Assembly (NCBI GenBank): GCA_024232355.1
Contig: JAAEPW010000804.1
Span: 1 to 32,252 of the forward strand
Source of the DNA: Chloroflexota bacterium
Lineage (GTDB): Bacteria; Chloroflexota; Anaerolineae; B4-G1
DNA length: 32,252 nt
Direction of reading: 5' to 3'
The number at the start of each line of letters is the position of its first letter. Within the stretch, counting starts at the first letter, position 1. Shown piece after piece: positions 23,130 to 31,699 of the stretch. The notes under the pieces are model-generated. The model made no database searches and was not told where the DNA came from. It was given only the letters and a program-made list of their open reading frames with translations. Made by a program: the position numbers and the translations under genes.

Positions 23130-24350
23130 ATGAAACGGGTCCATTCCGCCGACCTGATCAAGAGCGTAATGATCATATTCGTCATCCTCGGCCATCGGGT
23201 ATTCTACGATTGGTCCGGTTATCAAAACCCTGCTGAGGGAGACGTCCCCGTATGGTTGATCGCGTTCGGGTTCTTTGCCGCGATGGGAAGCATATTCACC
23301 TATATCACCGGGTTGGTGACCTCGTTCTCGATCTACAATCGAGTGTCCCAAGGCCGAAACACCCCAATGCAGATCGTACTGGCATCCTTCGTCATGTTCC
23401 TGTGCCTGACTTTTATCAACTATTTTACCCTGTACTTTTTTGCAGGCGGGGTCTATATTAACGACGAGTATCGCTATGGCATATTGACCAAGCTCATCAA
23501 GTTCGGACAGGCACGGCCTCCGGGTTTGGAAATGGCATGCCTGTATGCTGGCATCCTGATGATACTTGGGGTGTGCGGCTTTGCCGTCACCACCGTTTGC
23601 GCACTGTTGTTCAAGGACAGCGGCATCGAACGGGTTCGTCGTAACAAAAGAGTTCTTTTTGGTCTGGGTATAGCGATCCTGGTGCTCGCTGCATTTCTGC
23701 CGTTTATCCTCGAACCAATGATGTTTGACGCATTCGATGGTCAGAATTATGTGTTGGCTTTTCTACTGGCAAACCTGGTCGCCTTTGACTTTCCAATTTT
23801 TCCCTTGCTCGGTTTTGCATTGATCGGTGCTGCCCTGGGGCTCTCGCTGGCATCTGGCGAGGACAGAAAAAAGATCAAGAAACAATGGTCGCTCTTTGCC
23901 GTGGGCGTCATTATCGTGGGCATAGTATTGGCCGTGACCTTTTTGCTGCAAGGCCAGTTGATTCTCAACTTTGCCAGATACGTCCATCTCGGCATCTATG
24001 TGATTCTCATACTGGTGCTATTGCATCAGGTTGATTTCAAGCCAGAGGCGCAAAAGGAGCATATCCTGGCAAGGTTTGTGTCGATTCGGCGATTTGGCAA
24101 AGTCACCCTGACGATCTTTATCGTTGAAACACCTCTGGCGATGATCTTGCACCTGATCCCAAATATCATATTCCCCGGTTGGGACTCGAATCTAGGGTTG
24201 GTGATGCTCTTTGCTCTCTTTAACCTGGCCCTGTGGTGGGTTGTTCTGAGATTGTGGGAGAAAAAGGGTTACAAAGGTTCGTTCGAGTGGATGATCGCCA
24301 AGATCATCAAGATGTTGTCGGGCAAGTCTTTGGACAAGATCAAGGCGTAA
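23130..24350 (+). CDS. Acyltransferase-3/HGSNAT-like multi-pass membrane protein
   Basis: 406 residues from ATG 23130, preceded by GGAGACGAG; starts 11 bases after the previous gene. The N-terminus RVHSADLIKSVMIIFVILGH matches the pattern of membrane acyltransferases (acyltransferase-3, DUF418 and DUF1624 groups), in which the His of xLGH is conserved. About ten membrane segments follow. In this operon it may acylate a carotenoid or its glycoside, as known in Chloroflexus-type carotenoid esters; no glycosyltransferase is seen nearby. Family call moderately sure, substrate inferred. Confidence 0.6.
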   Translation: MKRVHSADLIKSVMIIFVILGHRVFYDWSGYQNPAEGDVPVWLIAFGFFAAMGSIFTYITGLVTSFSIYNRVSQGRNTPMQIVLASFVMFLCLTFINYFTLYFFAGGVYINDEYRYGILTKLIKFGQARPPGLEMACLYAGILMILGVCGFAVTTVCALLFKDSGIERVRRNKRVLFGLGIAILVLAAFLPFILEPMMFDAFDGQNYVLAFLLANLVAFDFPIFPLLGFALIGAALGLSLASGEDRKKIKKQWSLFAVGVIIVGIVLAVTFLLQGQLILNFARYVHLGIYVILILVLLHQVDFKPEAQKEHILARFVSIRRFGKVTLTIFIVETPLAMILHLIPNIIFPGWDSNLGLVMLFALFNLALWWVVLRLWEKKGYKGSFEWMIAKIIKMLSGKSLDKIKA

Positions 24351-24373
24351 TCTGGACTCTCGATATCGAATGA

Positions 24374-24412
24374 AATTCAAGCCCTGGACGTTGTACCAGG
24401 GCTTGAATTATT
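24374..24412 (+). terminator. Rho-independent terminator of the carotenoid operon
   Basis: A 14-bp perfect stem AATTCAAGCCCTGG (24374-24387) with CCAGGGCTTGAATT (24396-24409), loop of eight bases, short T-rich tail. Located 23 bases after the last stop. Confidence 0.85.
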
Positions 24413-24728
24413 TGAGAGAATGAGGAAAAAATGGTAAAATCAGTTGGGTGTGTTTCAAATGGATTGGGGACCCTCCCGCAAGTTGATGTTTTGTTGCATG
24501 GGCCGCCCCCGGGGCGGTGGCTGTGAGCGATCTGTACCGGAAAGATCGTTAGAACTGAACAACCCTAGTTTTGTCACAGATTTACCCTGCAAAACCAAGT
24601 ATTTTAGCACCAAAAATTGTAACCTGCGGGAGGGTTGTTCCCTTTTTCAATTGAAATGAAACATACCCAAATCAGTTTGTTTCCAAGTCCAACTCGCGCC
24701 AAACTAGAAATCTAGCAAGGAAAGATAA
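24413..24728. other. Intergenic region holding a mobile element
   Basis: No supported gene. Most of it is the 223-bp MITE-like element at 24446-24668. The remaining 60 bases before 24729 should hold the regulator's promoter; no strong consensus is seen. Confidence 0.6.
24446..24668. mobile_element. MITE-like element (223 bp, 9-bp target duplication)
   Basis: Flanked by perfect direct repeats AAATCAGTT (24437-24445 and 24669-24677). Ends are inverted: GGGTGTGTTTCAAAT on the left, and GGGTATGTTTCATTT read inward from the right. A second nested inverted pair lies inside (CCCTCCCGCAAGTT at 24471-24484, AACCTGCGGGAGGG at 24621-24634). The 71-codon ORF in it is not convincing. Different in sequence from the 149-bp element. 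Confidence 0.75.
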
Positions 24729-27482
24729 ATGACCACACCGCTCCTGGCTACCAAACTCTATATCCCGTTCCCTCGTTCAGGACTGGTATCACGCCCGCGC
24801 TTGATCGACCAGTTGAACGCAGGCCTGGATCGCAAACTCACCCTCATCTCTGCTCCAGCCGGTTTTGGCAAAACTACCCTGCTGAGCGAATGGATCCACC
24901 GTAGGGGCGGGGTTACCCCGCCCCTACCCGCGCCCCCTCCCGTCGCCTGGGTCTCACTCGATAAAGGAGACAACGATCCCACACGCTTTTTGACATACTG
25001 TGTCGCTGCCCTGCAAACGGCACAAGCGGGCCTGGGCGGACCCGCACTGACCATGCTCCAATCCCCTCAACCGCCTCCTATCGAGGTAGTACTGACGGCC
25101 CTGATCAACGAAATCGCCGCCCTTGCCGGTAAAATCATCCTCGTTCTGGATGATTACCACGTGATCTCTAACCAGGCCATCCACGAGGGAGTCGCATTCT
25201 TGCTCGATCACCAGCCCCCACAATTGCACCTGACGCTCTCCACCCGTGCCGATCCCTCCTTACCGATTGGTAGACTGCGCGTCCGCAGCCAACTGACCGA
25301 ACTGCGGGCTGACGATCTGCGTTTTACAGCGGACGAAGCGGCGGCTTTTATGAACGAGATGATGGGGCTAAATCTGCAGCCGGAAGACATCAAGGCCCTC
25401 GAAGCGCGCACCGAAGGCTGGATCGCAGGATTGCACCTGGCGGCTCTTTCTCTACAAGATCGCGCAGACGTACACGAGTTTATCACAGCCTTTGCTGGCA
25501 GCCATCATTATGTGCTCGAATACCTGACCGAAGAGGTGCTGAACCGCCAACCGGACCAAATTCGGCAATTCCTGTTGCAGACGTCTATTCTGGACCGATT
25601 GTGCGGATCGTTGTGTGATATGGTCACACAACAGAGCGGCGGCGATACCACACTGGCATATCTGCGACGGTCGAACCTGTTCGTCGTGCCGCTGGACGAT
25701 GATTACCATTGGCATCGCTATCACCACTTGTTCGCTGATCTGTTGGGCAATTACTTGCGGAAGGAATTCGCCTCTGATCAGATTTCCGAGCTGCACCGCC
25801 GCGCCAGCCAGTGGCACGAGAAGAACGAACTGGCGGACGATGCCATAAAGTATGCGTTGAGGGCCGAGGATTTCGAGCGGGCCGCAGATCTGATCGAACG
25901 CGGCATCCCGACCAGCACGACGGACCTTCAAATGACCACCGGGCTGGCCTGGGTTCGCATGCTGCCCGATGACCTGGTGCGCAGCCGCCCCCTGCTATGC
26001 ACTATCCAGGGGTCGAACGCATTCTTTACCGGCCAGATGGATGACGTGGAACCGTGGCTCCAGGCCGCCGAGTCCTCCATTCTAAACGCGGACAAGGTGT
26101 CCGTGGTCGAAAAAGAGTACGTGCTGGGCAACGTCGCCACAATACGAGCCCTCGCCGCCGACCGGAGCGGAGACGTGTCACGGGCCATCGAGCAAGCCCG
26201 GCTGGCGGACGCGATTCTGCCCCAGGACGACGTGATCGCTCGCAGTGTTATCCCGTACGTGCTCGGTCGAGCGTGCCGCGCCGAGGGCGATATGGCGAGC
26301 GCGGACCAAGCCTGTGATGATATGGTGCGTATTGGTCGGGCCGCCGGAAACATTCTGACCGTCGCGATGGGCTTGTGCGAGCAAGCGCTTTTGCGCAAGA
26401 TACAAGGACGGTTGCGAGCCGCCGCCGCCCTCTACCAAGAAGCCCTGCAACTTGCCTCTGGGCGCAAAGACCAATCGCTCCCCCTGGCATCCCTCGTCGA
26501 CGTCGGTTTGAGCGATCTGCTTTATGAGCAGAACGATCTGGATGCTGCCCGCCAGAGCGCACAGCGCGCGGTGGACAGCTTTGAGCAGATGGGGCTGTGG
26601 GGTATGCCGACCGACCTGGTCTTGGCATACACGACGCTGGCGCGTGTGCTCCAGGCGCAAGGGGATGTCGCGGGCGCGTCGGACGTGCTCCAAAGGGCCG
26701 AGCAGGCCAAACGACAGCGCAATGTGTTCCCCGAGTTCAGCAGCATGGTAGACACGTGCCGGATACGGCTGTGGCTTGCCCAAGTTGCCAATGACCCCAA
26801 TCACCTGGCCGACGCCGTGCGCTGGGCCGAAAGCCAACCCACCGAAAGCGGCCCCCTGTTGACCCGCGAGCAAGAACGCATCGCGTTGGCGCGAGTCCGC
26901 ATCGCTCAGGGCAAGCCAGACGAGGTACTGTCCTTGCTGGAACAACTCGCCAAGTCGGCGGAGGATGGCGGGCGGGGGGGCAGATTGATCGAAATTCTTG
27001 CGCTCCAGGCCATTGCTCTCCAAGCTCAAAATGACACAGACCGGGCGTTGGCAGTATTGGAAAAAAGTCTCGTCCTGGCCGAACCGGAAGGGTACGTGCG
27101 GATTTTCGTGGACGAGGGTGCACCGATGGGATCATTAATCTCGGCGTTGCGATCTCGGATCGAAAAACGGACGCGTCGGGCCGATAGCCCGGAATCACAC
27201 AGGCTGTTGGTCTATGCCCATAAACTGTTGGTAAAATTTCCATCCACCAAAGATCGACCATCCCCAATCCAAAATTTGATCGATCCACTGACCGAGCGCG
27301 AGCTTCAAGTGTTGGAACTGATTTGTCAGGGGTGCTCGAACCGGGAAATCGCCGACACCCTGGTGGTTACCCTGAACACTGTGAAAAAACACACTGGCAA
27401 CATCTATGGAAAATTGAGAGTGCGCAGTCGCACCCAAGCGATTGCACGTTCTCAAGAGTTGGGGATCGGCCCGTTTTCGTAA
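24729..27482 (+). CDS. MalT-like LuxR-family transcriptional activator (intact)
   Basis: 917 residues, start after AAGGAAAG. TKLYIPFPRSGLVSRPRLID, Walker A APAGFGKTTLL (42-52), Walker B IILVLDDYH, TEGWIAGLHLAALS, TPR-rich middle, LAEPEGYVRIFVDEGAPM, and a C-terminal LuxR helix-turn-helix (LTERELQVLELICQG, NTVKKHTGNIYGKLRV). Predicted STAND-type activator with unknown inducer. Residues 58-67 (RRGGVTPPLP) are encoded by a palindromic repeat absent from the two paralogs and lie between Walker A and the VAWVSLD strand. The frame is kept, so the protein is probably functional. No GTCACC operator is seen downstream, unlike at the other three regulators. Confidence 0.92.
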   Translation: MTTPLLATKLYIPFPRSGLVSRPRLIDQLNAGLDRKLTLISAPAGFGKTTLLSEWIHRRGGVTPPLPAPPPVAWVSLDKGDNDPTRFLTYCVAALQTAQAGLGGPALTMLQSPQPPPIEVVLTALINEIAALAGKIILVLDDYHVISNQAIHEGVAFLLDHQPPQLHLTLSTRADPSLPIGRLRVRSQLTELRADDLRFTADEAAAFMNEMMGLNLQPEDIKALEARTEGWIAGLHLAALSLQDRADVHEFITAFAGSHHYVLEYLTEEVLNRQPDQIRQFLLQTSILDRLCGSLCDMVTQQSGGDTTLAYLRRSNLFVVPLDDDYHWHRYHHLFADLLGNYLRKEFASDQISELHRRASQWHEKNELADDAIKYALRAEDFERAADLIERGIPTSTTDLQMTTGLAWVRMLPDDLVRSRPLLCTIQGSNAFFTGQMDDVEPWLQAAESSILNADKVSVVEKEYVLGNVATIRALAADRSGDVSRAIEQARLADAILPQDDVIARSVIPYVLGRACRAEGDMASADQACDDMVRIGRAAGNILTVAMGLCEQALLRKIQGRLRAAAALYQEALQLASGRKDQSLPLASLVDVGLSDLLYEQNDLDAARQSAQRAVDSFEQMGLWGMPTDLVLAYTTLARVLQAQGDVAGASDVLQRAEQAKRQRNVFPEFSSMVDTCRIRLWLAQVANDPNHLADAVRWAESQPTESGPLLTREQERIALARVRIAQGKPDEVLSLLEQLAKSAEDGGRGGRLIEILALQAIALQAQNDTDRALAVLEKSLVLAEPEGYVRIFVDEGAPMGSLISALRSRIEKRTRRADSPESHRLLVYAHKLLVKFPSTKDRPSPIQNLIDPLTERELQVLELICQGCSNREIADTLVVTLNTVKKHTGNIYGKLRVRSRTQAIARSQELGIGPFS
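24901..24927. repeat. Palindromic repeat inserted in frame in a regulator gene
   Basis: A perfect 27-base palindrome with 12-base arms (GTAGGGGCGGGG and its complement) around TTA, inside the MalT-like gene at 24729. It looks like a common intergenic GC-rich REP-type unit, and it and its flank add codons not present in the paralogs. Confidence 0.7.
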
Positions 27483-27520
27483 CGCCCTCGTTTTCTAGCA
27501 TCATAGGAAAGTATAAAAAT

Positions 27521-27566
27521 GTAGTTACGGTCTCCATACCGCGCGCGCTATAGAAAGCGCGGCTAC
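27521..27566. repeat. Palindromic unit related to the MITE core
   Basis: Starts GTAGTTACGGTCTCCATACC and ends AAGCGCGGCTAC. The CCATACC and GCTATAGAAAGCGCGGCTAC parts match the core of the 149-bp element (CCATACC; GCTATGGAAAGCGCGGCTAC). Confidence 0.65.
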
Positions 27567-27778
27567 AGCTGCAAAACTTTCTAGTTACTACTTGTCCTCC
27601 GTTGTATTCTTCGATGGTATACTTTTGGCTACCATCCTAACCTATCCCGTTTTCCAAAACAGTATACTTTTGTGTGCCGACAAGCCGATGTTTATAGGCT
27701 ATACTATAGCCGTAAAATGACAAAACGGTCAGATGTGTAAAAATTCGTATCATCTCAATATTCTGGGGGACTTTTGCC

Positions 27779-27832
27779 GTAGCCGCGATTTCCATATCGC
27801 GTTCCCCTGCGAGGTATGGAAACCTCGTCTAC
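27779..27832. repeat. Palindromic unit related to the MITE core
   Basis: Starts GTAGCCGCGATTTCCATATC and ends GGAAACCTCGTCTAC; the halves form an imperfect inverted repeat. It is a third variant of the unit at 54-109, here free of the outer MITE ends. Confidence 0.65.
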
Positions 27833-27885
27833 ATTACCGTACTTTATTGAAAAGATACAAAAATTCTAGACTTTGGAGGTGCAAA

Positions 27886-28071
27886 ATGAACACAGTTCGA
27901 TGGATTATGGCTATTCTCACGGGATTGCTTTTGTTCTCTACCGTCGTATGCGGGCTCTGGATCCGCTACTCGGGAGAGGCGGATAATGGCAGCATTAGCT
28001 TTCATATGGTGATCGGCATCGCGACAGCCATCGCGACAGCCGTCACAATCGTGTTGAGCGTGATCAGGTAG
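27886..28071 (+). CDS. Small membrane protein (61 residues)
   Basis: Start at 27886 supported by GGAGGT seven bases upstream. Two hydrophobic segments (about 5-26 and 41-60) joined by RYSGEADNGSISFH. Unknown function. Six bases before the alpha/beta hydrolase gene, so first of a three-gene operon. It resembles the small two-helix proteins that accompany membrane enzymes, but no specific family is recognised. Confidence 0.65.
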   Translation: MNTVRWIMAILTGLLLFSTVVCGLWIRYSGEADNGSISFHMVIGIATAIATAVTIVLSVIR

Positions 28072-28077
28072 CAAGTT

Positions 28078-29034
28078 ATGACACAAACTAGGCGTTTTAT
28101 TCTAGGTTCTCTGGGGGTTGCGGGGCTGGTACTATTGGGATGGATTTGCTTGAACGGGCAGCGCGAGATACGTGCCGCCCGTGAGCGCGTGCAGACCGGC
28201 GGCCGGATCGTCGAAACCGCCGCCGGTCCCATCGAATACGCCGCCAGCGGAGACGGCCTGCCGGTGCTGGTGGTACACGGGGCTGGTGGCGGCTACGATC
28301 AGGGCCTGCTGTTGGGAGAGATGATCGTGGGGGATACGTTCCGCCAGATCGCCCCATCCCGGTTCGGCTACCTGTCTACCCCGATTCCCGCCGATGCCTC
28401 CCCTGCCGCCCAGGCCGACGCGCACGCGGCTTTGCTGGACGAACTGGGTATCTCGCAGGTGGCTATCGTGGGAGTCTCGGCGGGAGGGCCTTCCGCGTTG
28501 CAGTTCGCCCTGCGCCATCCCGACCGGTGCGCGGCTCTGGTGATGGTATCGGCCATCAGCGACGCGCCCGAACTCCAGTCGTCCCCATCACCAGCGCCGG
28601 ACGGTGTCTACAAGATGCTGTTCCAGTGGGATCCTGTTTATTGGTTGATGACCAAAGCCGCTTCGTCGGCCTTTTATTCGCTGTTCGGATTGTCTTTTGA
28701 GGTTCAAGCCCAACTTGCGTCAGAAGAAGAGCGATGGCTTGCTGACTTTTTGCAAGCCACGCTGCCCGTCAGTATGCGGGCCGATGGTATGTTCAACGAC
28801 ATGATCCCTCGCGCCCCTCAGGATCGCCGTTCTCTAGAACGCATCGTCGCTCCCACACTGGTGGTCCACACCATCGACGACACGCTGGTGCCGTTCCAGC
28901 AAGGTCAATTCACTGCCCAGAGCATTCCGGGCGCCCAACTCGTTGCGCTGCAGGACGGTGGTCATCTGCTGATGGGGCGCCACGCAGAAATCAAGGCGGC
29001 AGTGGAAACTTTTTTGAATCAATATTCTTGGTAA
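28078..29034 (+). CDS. Alpha/beta-hydrolase fold protein, membrane-anchored or exported
   Basis: 318 residues. N-terminal RRFILGSLGVAGLVLLGW could be an anchor or Tat-like signal. Oxyanion region VLVVHGAGGGYDQG, nucleophile elbow GVSAGG (S134), acid near D267/D268 (HTIDDTLVP) and H296 (GGHLLMG) complete a plausible catalytic triad. Role: an esterase, lipase or related hydrolase of unknown substrate. Middle gene of an operon with small gaps (6 and 13 bases). Start chosen at 28078; there is no strong ribosome site, so coupling with the preceding gene is likely. Confidence 0.87.
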   Translation: MTQTRRFILGSLGVAGLVLLGWICLNGQREIRAARERVQTGGRIVETAAGPIEYAASGDGLPVLVVHGAGGGYDQGLLLGEMIVGDTFRQIAPSRFGYLSTPIPADASPAAQADAHAALLDELGISQVAIVGVSAGGPSALQFALRHPDRCAALVMVSAISDAPELQSSPSPAPDGVYKMLFQWDPVYWLMTKAASSAFYSLFGLSFEVQAQLASEEERWLADFLQATLPVSMRADGMFNDMIPRAPQDRRSLERIVAPTLVVHTIDDTLVPFQQGQFTAQSIPGAQLVALQDGGHLLMGRHAEIKAAVETFLNQYSW

Positions 29035-29047
29035 ATGGAGGTACAAA

Positions 29048-29728
29048 ATGATACAAACAATAATTGGGATTACTATTGCTGGAACTCTGTTTGTGGCTGC
29101 GTATTTGTTTCTGATCAAACCCCGACATCTGAGATGGGGCGCGACCGACGCCGAGGTCGTGCGCGCCATGCCCGGAGACGACGAGATAAAGAACCCAATG
29201 TTCACATTCACCCGCGCCATCACTATCCATGCCCCGTCCGCCGACGTCTGGCCCTGGCTGGTGCAGATGGGTTTCGAACGAGGCGGCATGTATGCCTACG
29301 ATTGGGTCGACCGTTTTATGGGCATCCTCGACAAAACCAGCACACACCGGATCATCCCCGAACTTCAGCACCTGAAAGTCGGGGACATCATCCCGATGGG
29401 CTCTGGCCCAAGTTGGCCGGTCAAAGCAATCGAGCCTTATCATTCACTGCTGCTCGGTGCCGACGAATCCGACGTAGAGTTCACTTGGTCATACTTGCTG
29501 GATGCCCTCGATGAGGAGCAAACGCGCTTGGTATTGCGCGTTCGTCTCCGTCTCCGCCAGGCGATCACGTTCCAGTCGATTCCCTTGTTCATAATAATGG
29601 ACCCGGGCGAATTTCTAATGACACGCCAGCACTTGCGGGGCATCAAACAACGGGCGGAGGGCTTGTTCGCACAACGGGAGCAACAAGAGATAGCTCTGGC
29701 GGTGCGATCTTGCAAATCGACAAGCTAA
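29048..29728 (+). CDS. SRPBCC-like protein with N-terminal membrane anchor
   Basis: 226 residues, start after GGAGG. Residues 3-24 are hydrophobic. The rest matches the SRPBCC (START-like) pattern seen in bacterial proteins of this length: FTFTRAITIHAPSADVWPWL, QMGFERGGMYAYDWVDR, LKVGDIIPMG, then WSYLLDALDEEQTRLVLRVR. The fold binds hydrophobic ligands; the ligand is unknown. The neighbouring hydrolase suggests lipid or ester handling at the membrane. Last gene of the operon. Confidence 0.72.
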   Translation: MIQTIIGITIAGTLFVAAYLFLIKPRHLRWGATDAEVVRAMPGDDEIKNPMFTFTRAITIHAPSADVWPWLVQMGFERGGMYAYDWVDRFMGILDKTSTHRIIPELQHLKVGDIIPMGSGPSWPVKAIEPYHSLLLGADESDVEFTWSYLLDALDEEQTRLVLRVRLRLRQAITFQSIPLFIIMDPGEFLMTRQHLRGIKQRAEGLFAQREQQEIALAVRSCKSTS

Positions 29729-29738
29729 TGATCGATTC

Positions 29739-29766
29739 TTGCCTTTTCATGTCTGGCATATATAAT
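29739..29766 (+). promoter_or_regulatory. Promoter-like sequence, twin of 32004-32031
   Basis: TTGCCT (29739-29744), 16-base spacer, TATAAT (29761-29766), in a stretch of about 28 bases nearly identical to the one before the gene at 32136. Here no credible gene follows on the + strand; an inverted repeat with 10-bp arms (ATACCCCTTG, 29765-29795) comes directly after. Confidence 0.4.
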
Positions 29767-29932
29767 ACCCCTTGGCTTTTACAGTCAAGGGGTATGGTAT
29801 GGAACTGATAACTATTGACAAGGGATATATGCCCGGAAATCGAGTGGCGCTTTGGTACAACGCCCAAGAAACCTGTCGGCTCCAGTGGGGAGGGAGTGCG
29901 TTTTTGTCTCTCAATGTTCCATCTTGGCTTGA

Positions 29933-31699
29933 TTATTCGCATGTGTATTCTATTTGCTCGGGAAGTTCCAGGCAAGCAGTCGTATTATGATCCAGATATG
30001 TCTGGTAAAAGTCGTTTGCATCAATATCGGGGTTCCAACCTCTTGTATCTAGTCCGGCATCTGCGACTTGAGATGGCGTCGCGAGGAACATAGACATACC
30101 AATCAAATCGTCTATCCTGGGACAGACAGAGACGGAGTCCTCTTCACGTTGCAAAACACCGCTATACGATGCCAGCACACCCAAATCGTCGTACATAATG
30201 CCCAACCGGTAGGTCTGGCCGCAATTGGGATGCTCATAGAATAGCCTTATTCTGGAAGGTGGGCCAAGACGAGTCATAATCGCGGCAAGGGTGTAGCGTT
30301 GCCAGTCTTGAGCCATATATTGGGAATAAGATGACCACCCAGGTGGTGTTGCCGAAACACTGATGTAGGAGACAACATCATCTTCAGTGCCCAAGCTATG
30401 CTCGACAAAGTAGTCGACGAGAGCAGATTCATACCTTTCAAATGTACCCACTTCATATTCAATTCCTAAAGATCGTTCATAAACTATTATCGGTTTCTCA
30501 AAAGAGAGAAACACGTTTTGTGCATCCTCCACCGATGTTGTACCAGGCGTGATGCCCCACCAGCAAGGCAACTCGCACCCTCCGTTCGTTTGCAGCATCT
30601 CGACGAGTTGAGCATCCTCCTCGGAAGTGAGCAAGGGGGGCAGAGTGTTTGGGCGCACAATCTTGACAAGATGCTTGTCTTCCAGGATACGGAGGCAGCC
30701 CGGAAATTCAGCCCCTGCGAAAGCCGAGTGGAAGTTCTCCAAAGACATTCCCTCTACCGCTTCTTCCAAGGTTTTCCAAGACCACCCCATAAAAGCGACA
30801 CGCCGGAGCTCCATGGTGTCTGCAAACGGGTTACCCGGAGGGTGCAGCCACAACTCGATCTCGTTAACGCCACCTCCCTCAGGACAGATTGCGTATTGCG
30901 TGTCGCCGCCGAAGGCATAGCCATAGTAGCCCACTAAGATTCCCAACTCAGCGTATTCCAACCACAGATAATAGTAGCCAGGCGGCCCATGAGAGCCACT
31001 GCCACCTCCGTGCAAATATACTTGGGAAGGCACGCCATACGTGGAGAGCACACTGTCCAGGTTGAACCGTGCCATGTAGCCACTTGGGGAAGACTGGACA
31101 ATTCCTTGGTCAGTGGATTCGTTGACAAAACTGCCCGTGACAAACACGTTCTGTACGAGATTGCCTTGTCCCCCGAATGACACCCAAATTCCTGCAGATT
31201 CCTCGGTCAGGTTTGCAGATTCAGTCGAATCGTCGCTTTTTCTGGTAACCATCGGGACACCCTGTGTCCGGAAGAAAGTGAGCATATCTTGCCAAGAGGT
31301 TTCTCCTGGCGTGATGCCCCACCAGCAAGGAAATTCGCATCCTTCATTAGTCTCTAACATTTTCTCAAAAAAAGCTTGCTGTTCATCAGGGTTGAGAGTA
31401 GGCACAGGTGTCCAAGTGGGAGTTGGAGTCCACGTAGGAGACGGGGTGCTGGTTGGTGAGGTCACAGGCTGGATCGTAGGAACAGGTTTCCAAGTAGGGG
31501 TTGGAGTCCGTGTAGGAAACAGAGTATTGGTAGGCGAGGCAACAGGCTGGGCAGTAGGCGGGACGACCGAAGCAGGTTGTGGCTCAGAAGCAGGTGACTG
31601 CTCAGAAGCAGGTGGTGGCTCAATCGTGGTCACGCAGCCAAGGAAGAAACAAATAGTTATCAGGCATGCACTGACCCACCCAAGATTTGATTTTCTCAC
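29933..31699 (-). CDS. Lipoprotein with two repeated CELPCWWGITPG-type domains
   Basis: 588 residues from a GTG start at 31699, chosen because GGAGGG lies just upstream and a lipoprotein signal follows (basic VRKSNLG, hydrophobic core, lipobox FFLGC with C22). An upstream in-frame ATG at 31759 would put 20 polar residues before the signal. Residues 30-102 are a Pro/Thr/Ser linker with a 26-residue near repeat (TPTPTW...VPT). Two homologous domains follow: about 105-345 (CEFPCWWGITPGETSW at 121) and 358-588 (CELPCWWGITPGTTSV at 375). Paired cysteines suggest an extracytoplasmic, disulfide-stabilised domain. Ligand unknown. It stands alone. Confidence 0.8.
   Translation of the reverse strand: MRKSNLGWVSACLITICFFLGCVTTIEPPPASEQSPASEPQPASVVPPTAQPVASPTNTLFPTRTPTPTWKPVPTIQPVTSPTSTPSPTWTPTPTWTPVPTLNPDEQQAFFEKMLETNEGCEFPCWWGITPGETSWQDMLTFFRTQGVPMVTRKSDDSTESANLTEESAGIWVSFGGQGNLVQNVFVTGSFVNESTDQGIVQSSPSGYMARFNLDSVLSTYGVPSQVYLHGGGSGSHGPPGYYYLWLEYAELGILVGYYGYAFGGDTQYAICPEGGGVNEIELWLHPPGNPFADTMELRRVAFMGWSWKTLEEAVEGMSLENFHSAFAGAEFPGCLRILEDKHLVKIVRPNTLPPLLTSEEDAQLVEMLQTNGGCELPCWWGITPGTTSVEDAQNVFLSFEKPIIVYERSLGIEYEVGTFERYESALVDYFVEHSLGTEDDVVSYISVSATPPGWSSYSQYMAQDWQRYTLAAIMTRLGPPSRIRLFYEHPNCGQTYRLGIMYDDLGVLASYSGVLQREEDSVSVCPRIDDLIGMSMFLATPSQVADAGLDTRGWNPDIDANDFYQTYLDHNTTACLELPEQIEYTCE
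31404..31559 (-). repeat. 78-bp tandem repeat in the lipoprotein linker
   Basis: Two direct copies (31404-31481 and 31482-31559) encode the Pro/Thr linker twice; they differ at scattered positions but stay in frame (26 codons). Repeat-number variation between strains would change how far the domains stand from the membrane. Confidence 0.7.

Larger units (their letters stand above)
27483..27885. other. Intergenic region with several repeats
   Basis: No gene in 403 bases. Contents: a GTAG...CTAC palindromic unit (27521-27566); GTATACTTTTG twice, 45 bases apart (27617 and 27662); an inverted pair GATGGTA/TACCATC (27613-27636); a perfect palindrome GGCTATACTATAGCC (27697-27711), which may hold a -10; and a second palindromic unit (27779-27832). 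Confidence 0.55.

Noticed and set aside
24444..24659. 71-codon open frame on the + strand
   Set aside because: It lies inside a palindromic mobile element, has no ribosome site, and shows irregular composition.
27521..27832. Possible CRISPR or tandem array from the repeated palindromic units
   Set aside because: The units are imperfect, unevenly spaced and differ in length, so they are dispersed REP-type elements and not an array.
29765..29795. Hairpin as a terminator of the 27886-29728 operon
   Set aside because: 10-bp arms exist, but no T-run follows on the + strand; it may serve the convergent lipoprotein gene, but that ends about 140 bases away.
29772..29990. 72-codon open frame on the + strand after a promoter-like site
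   Set aside because: No ribosome site or homology, and it overlaps the end of the lipoprotein gene; it might be a relic.
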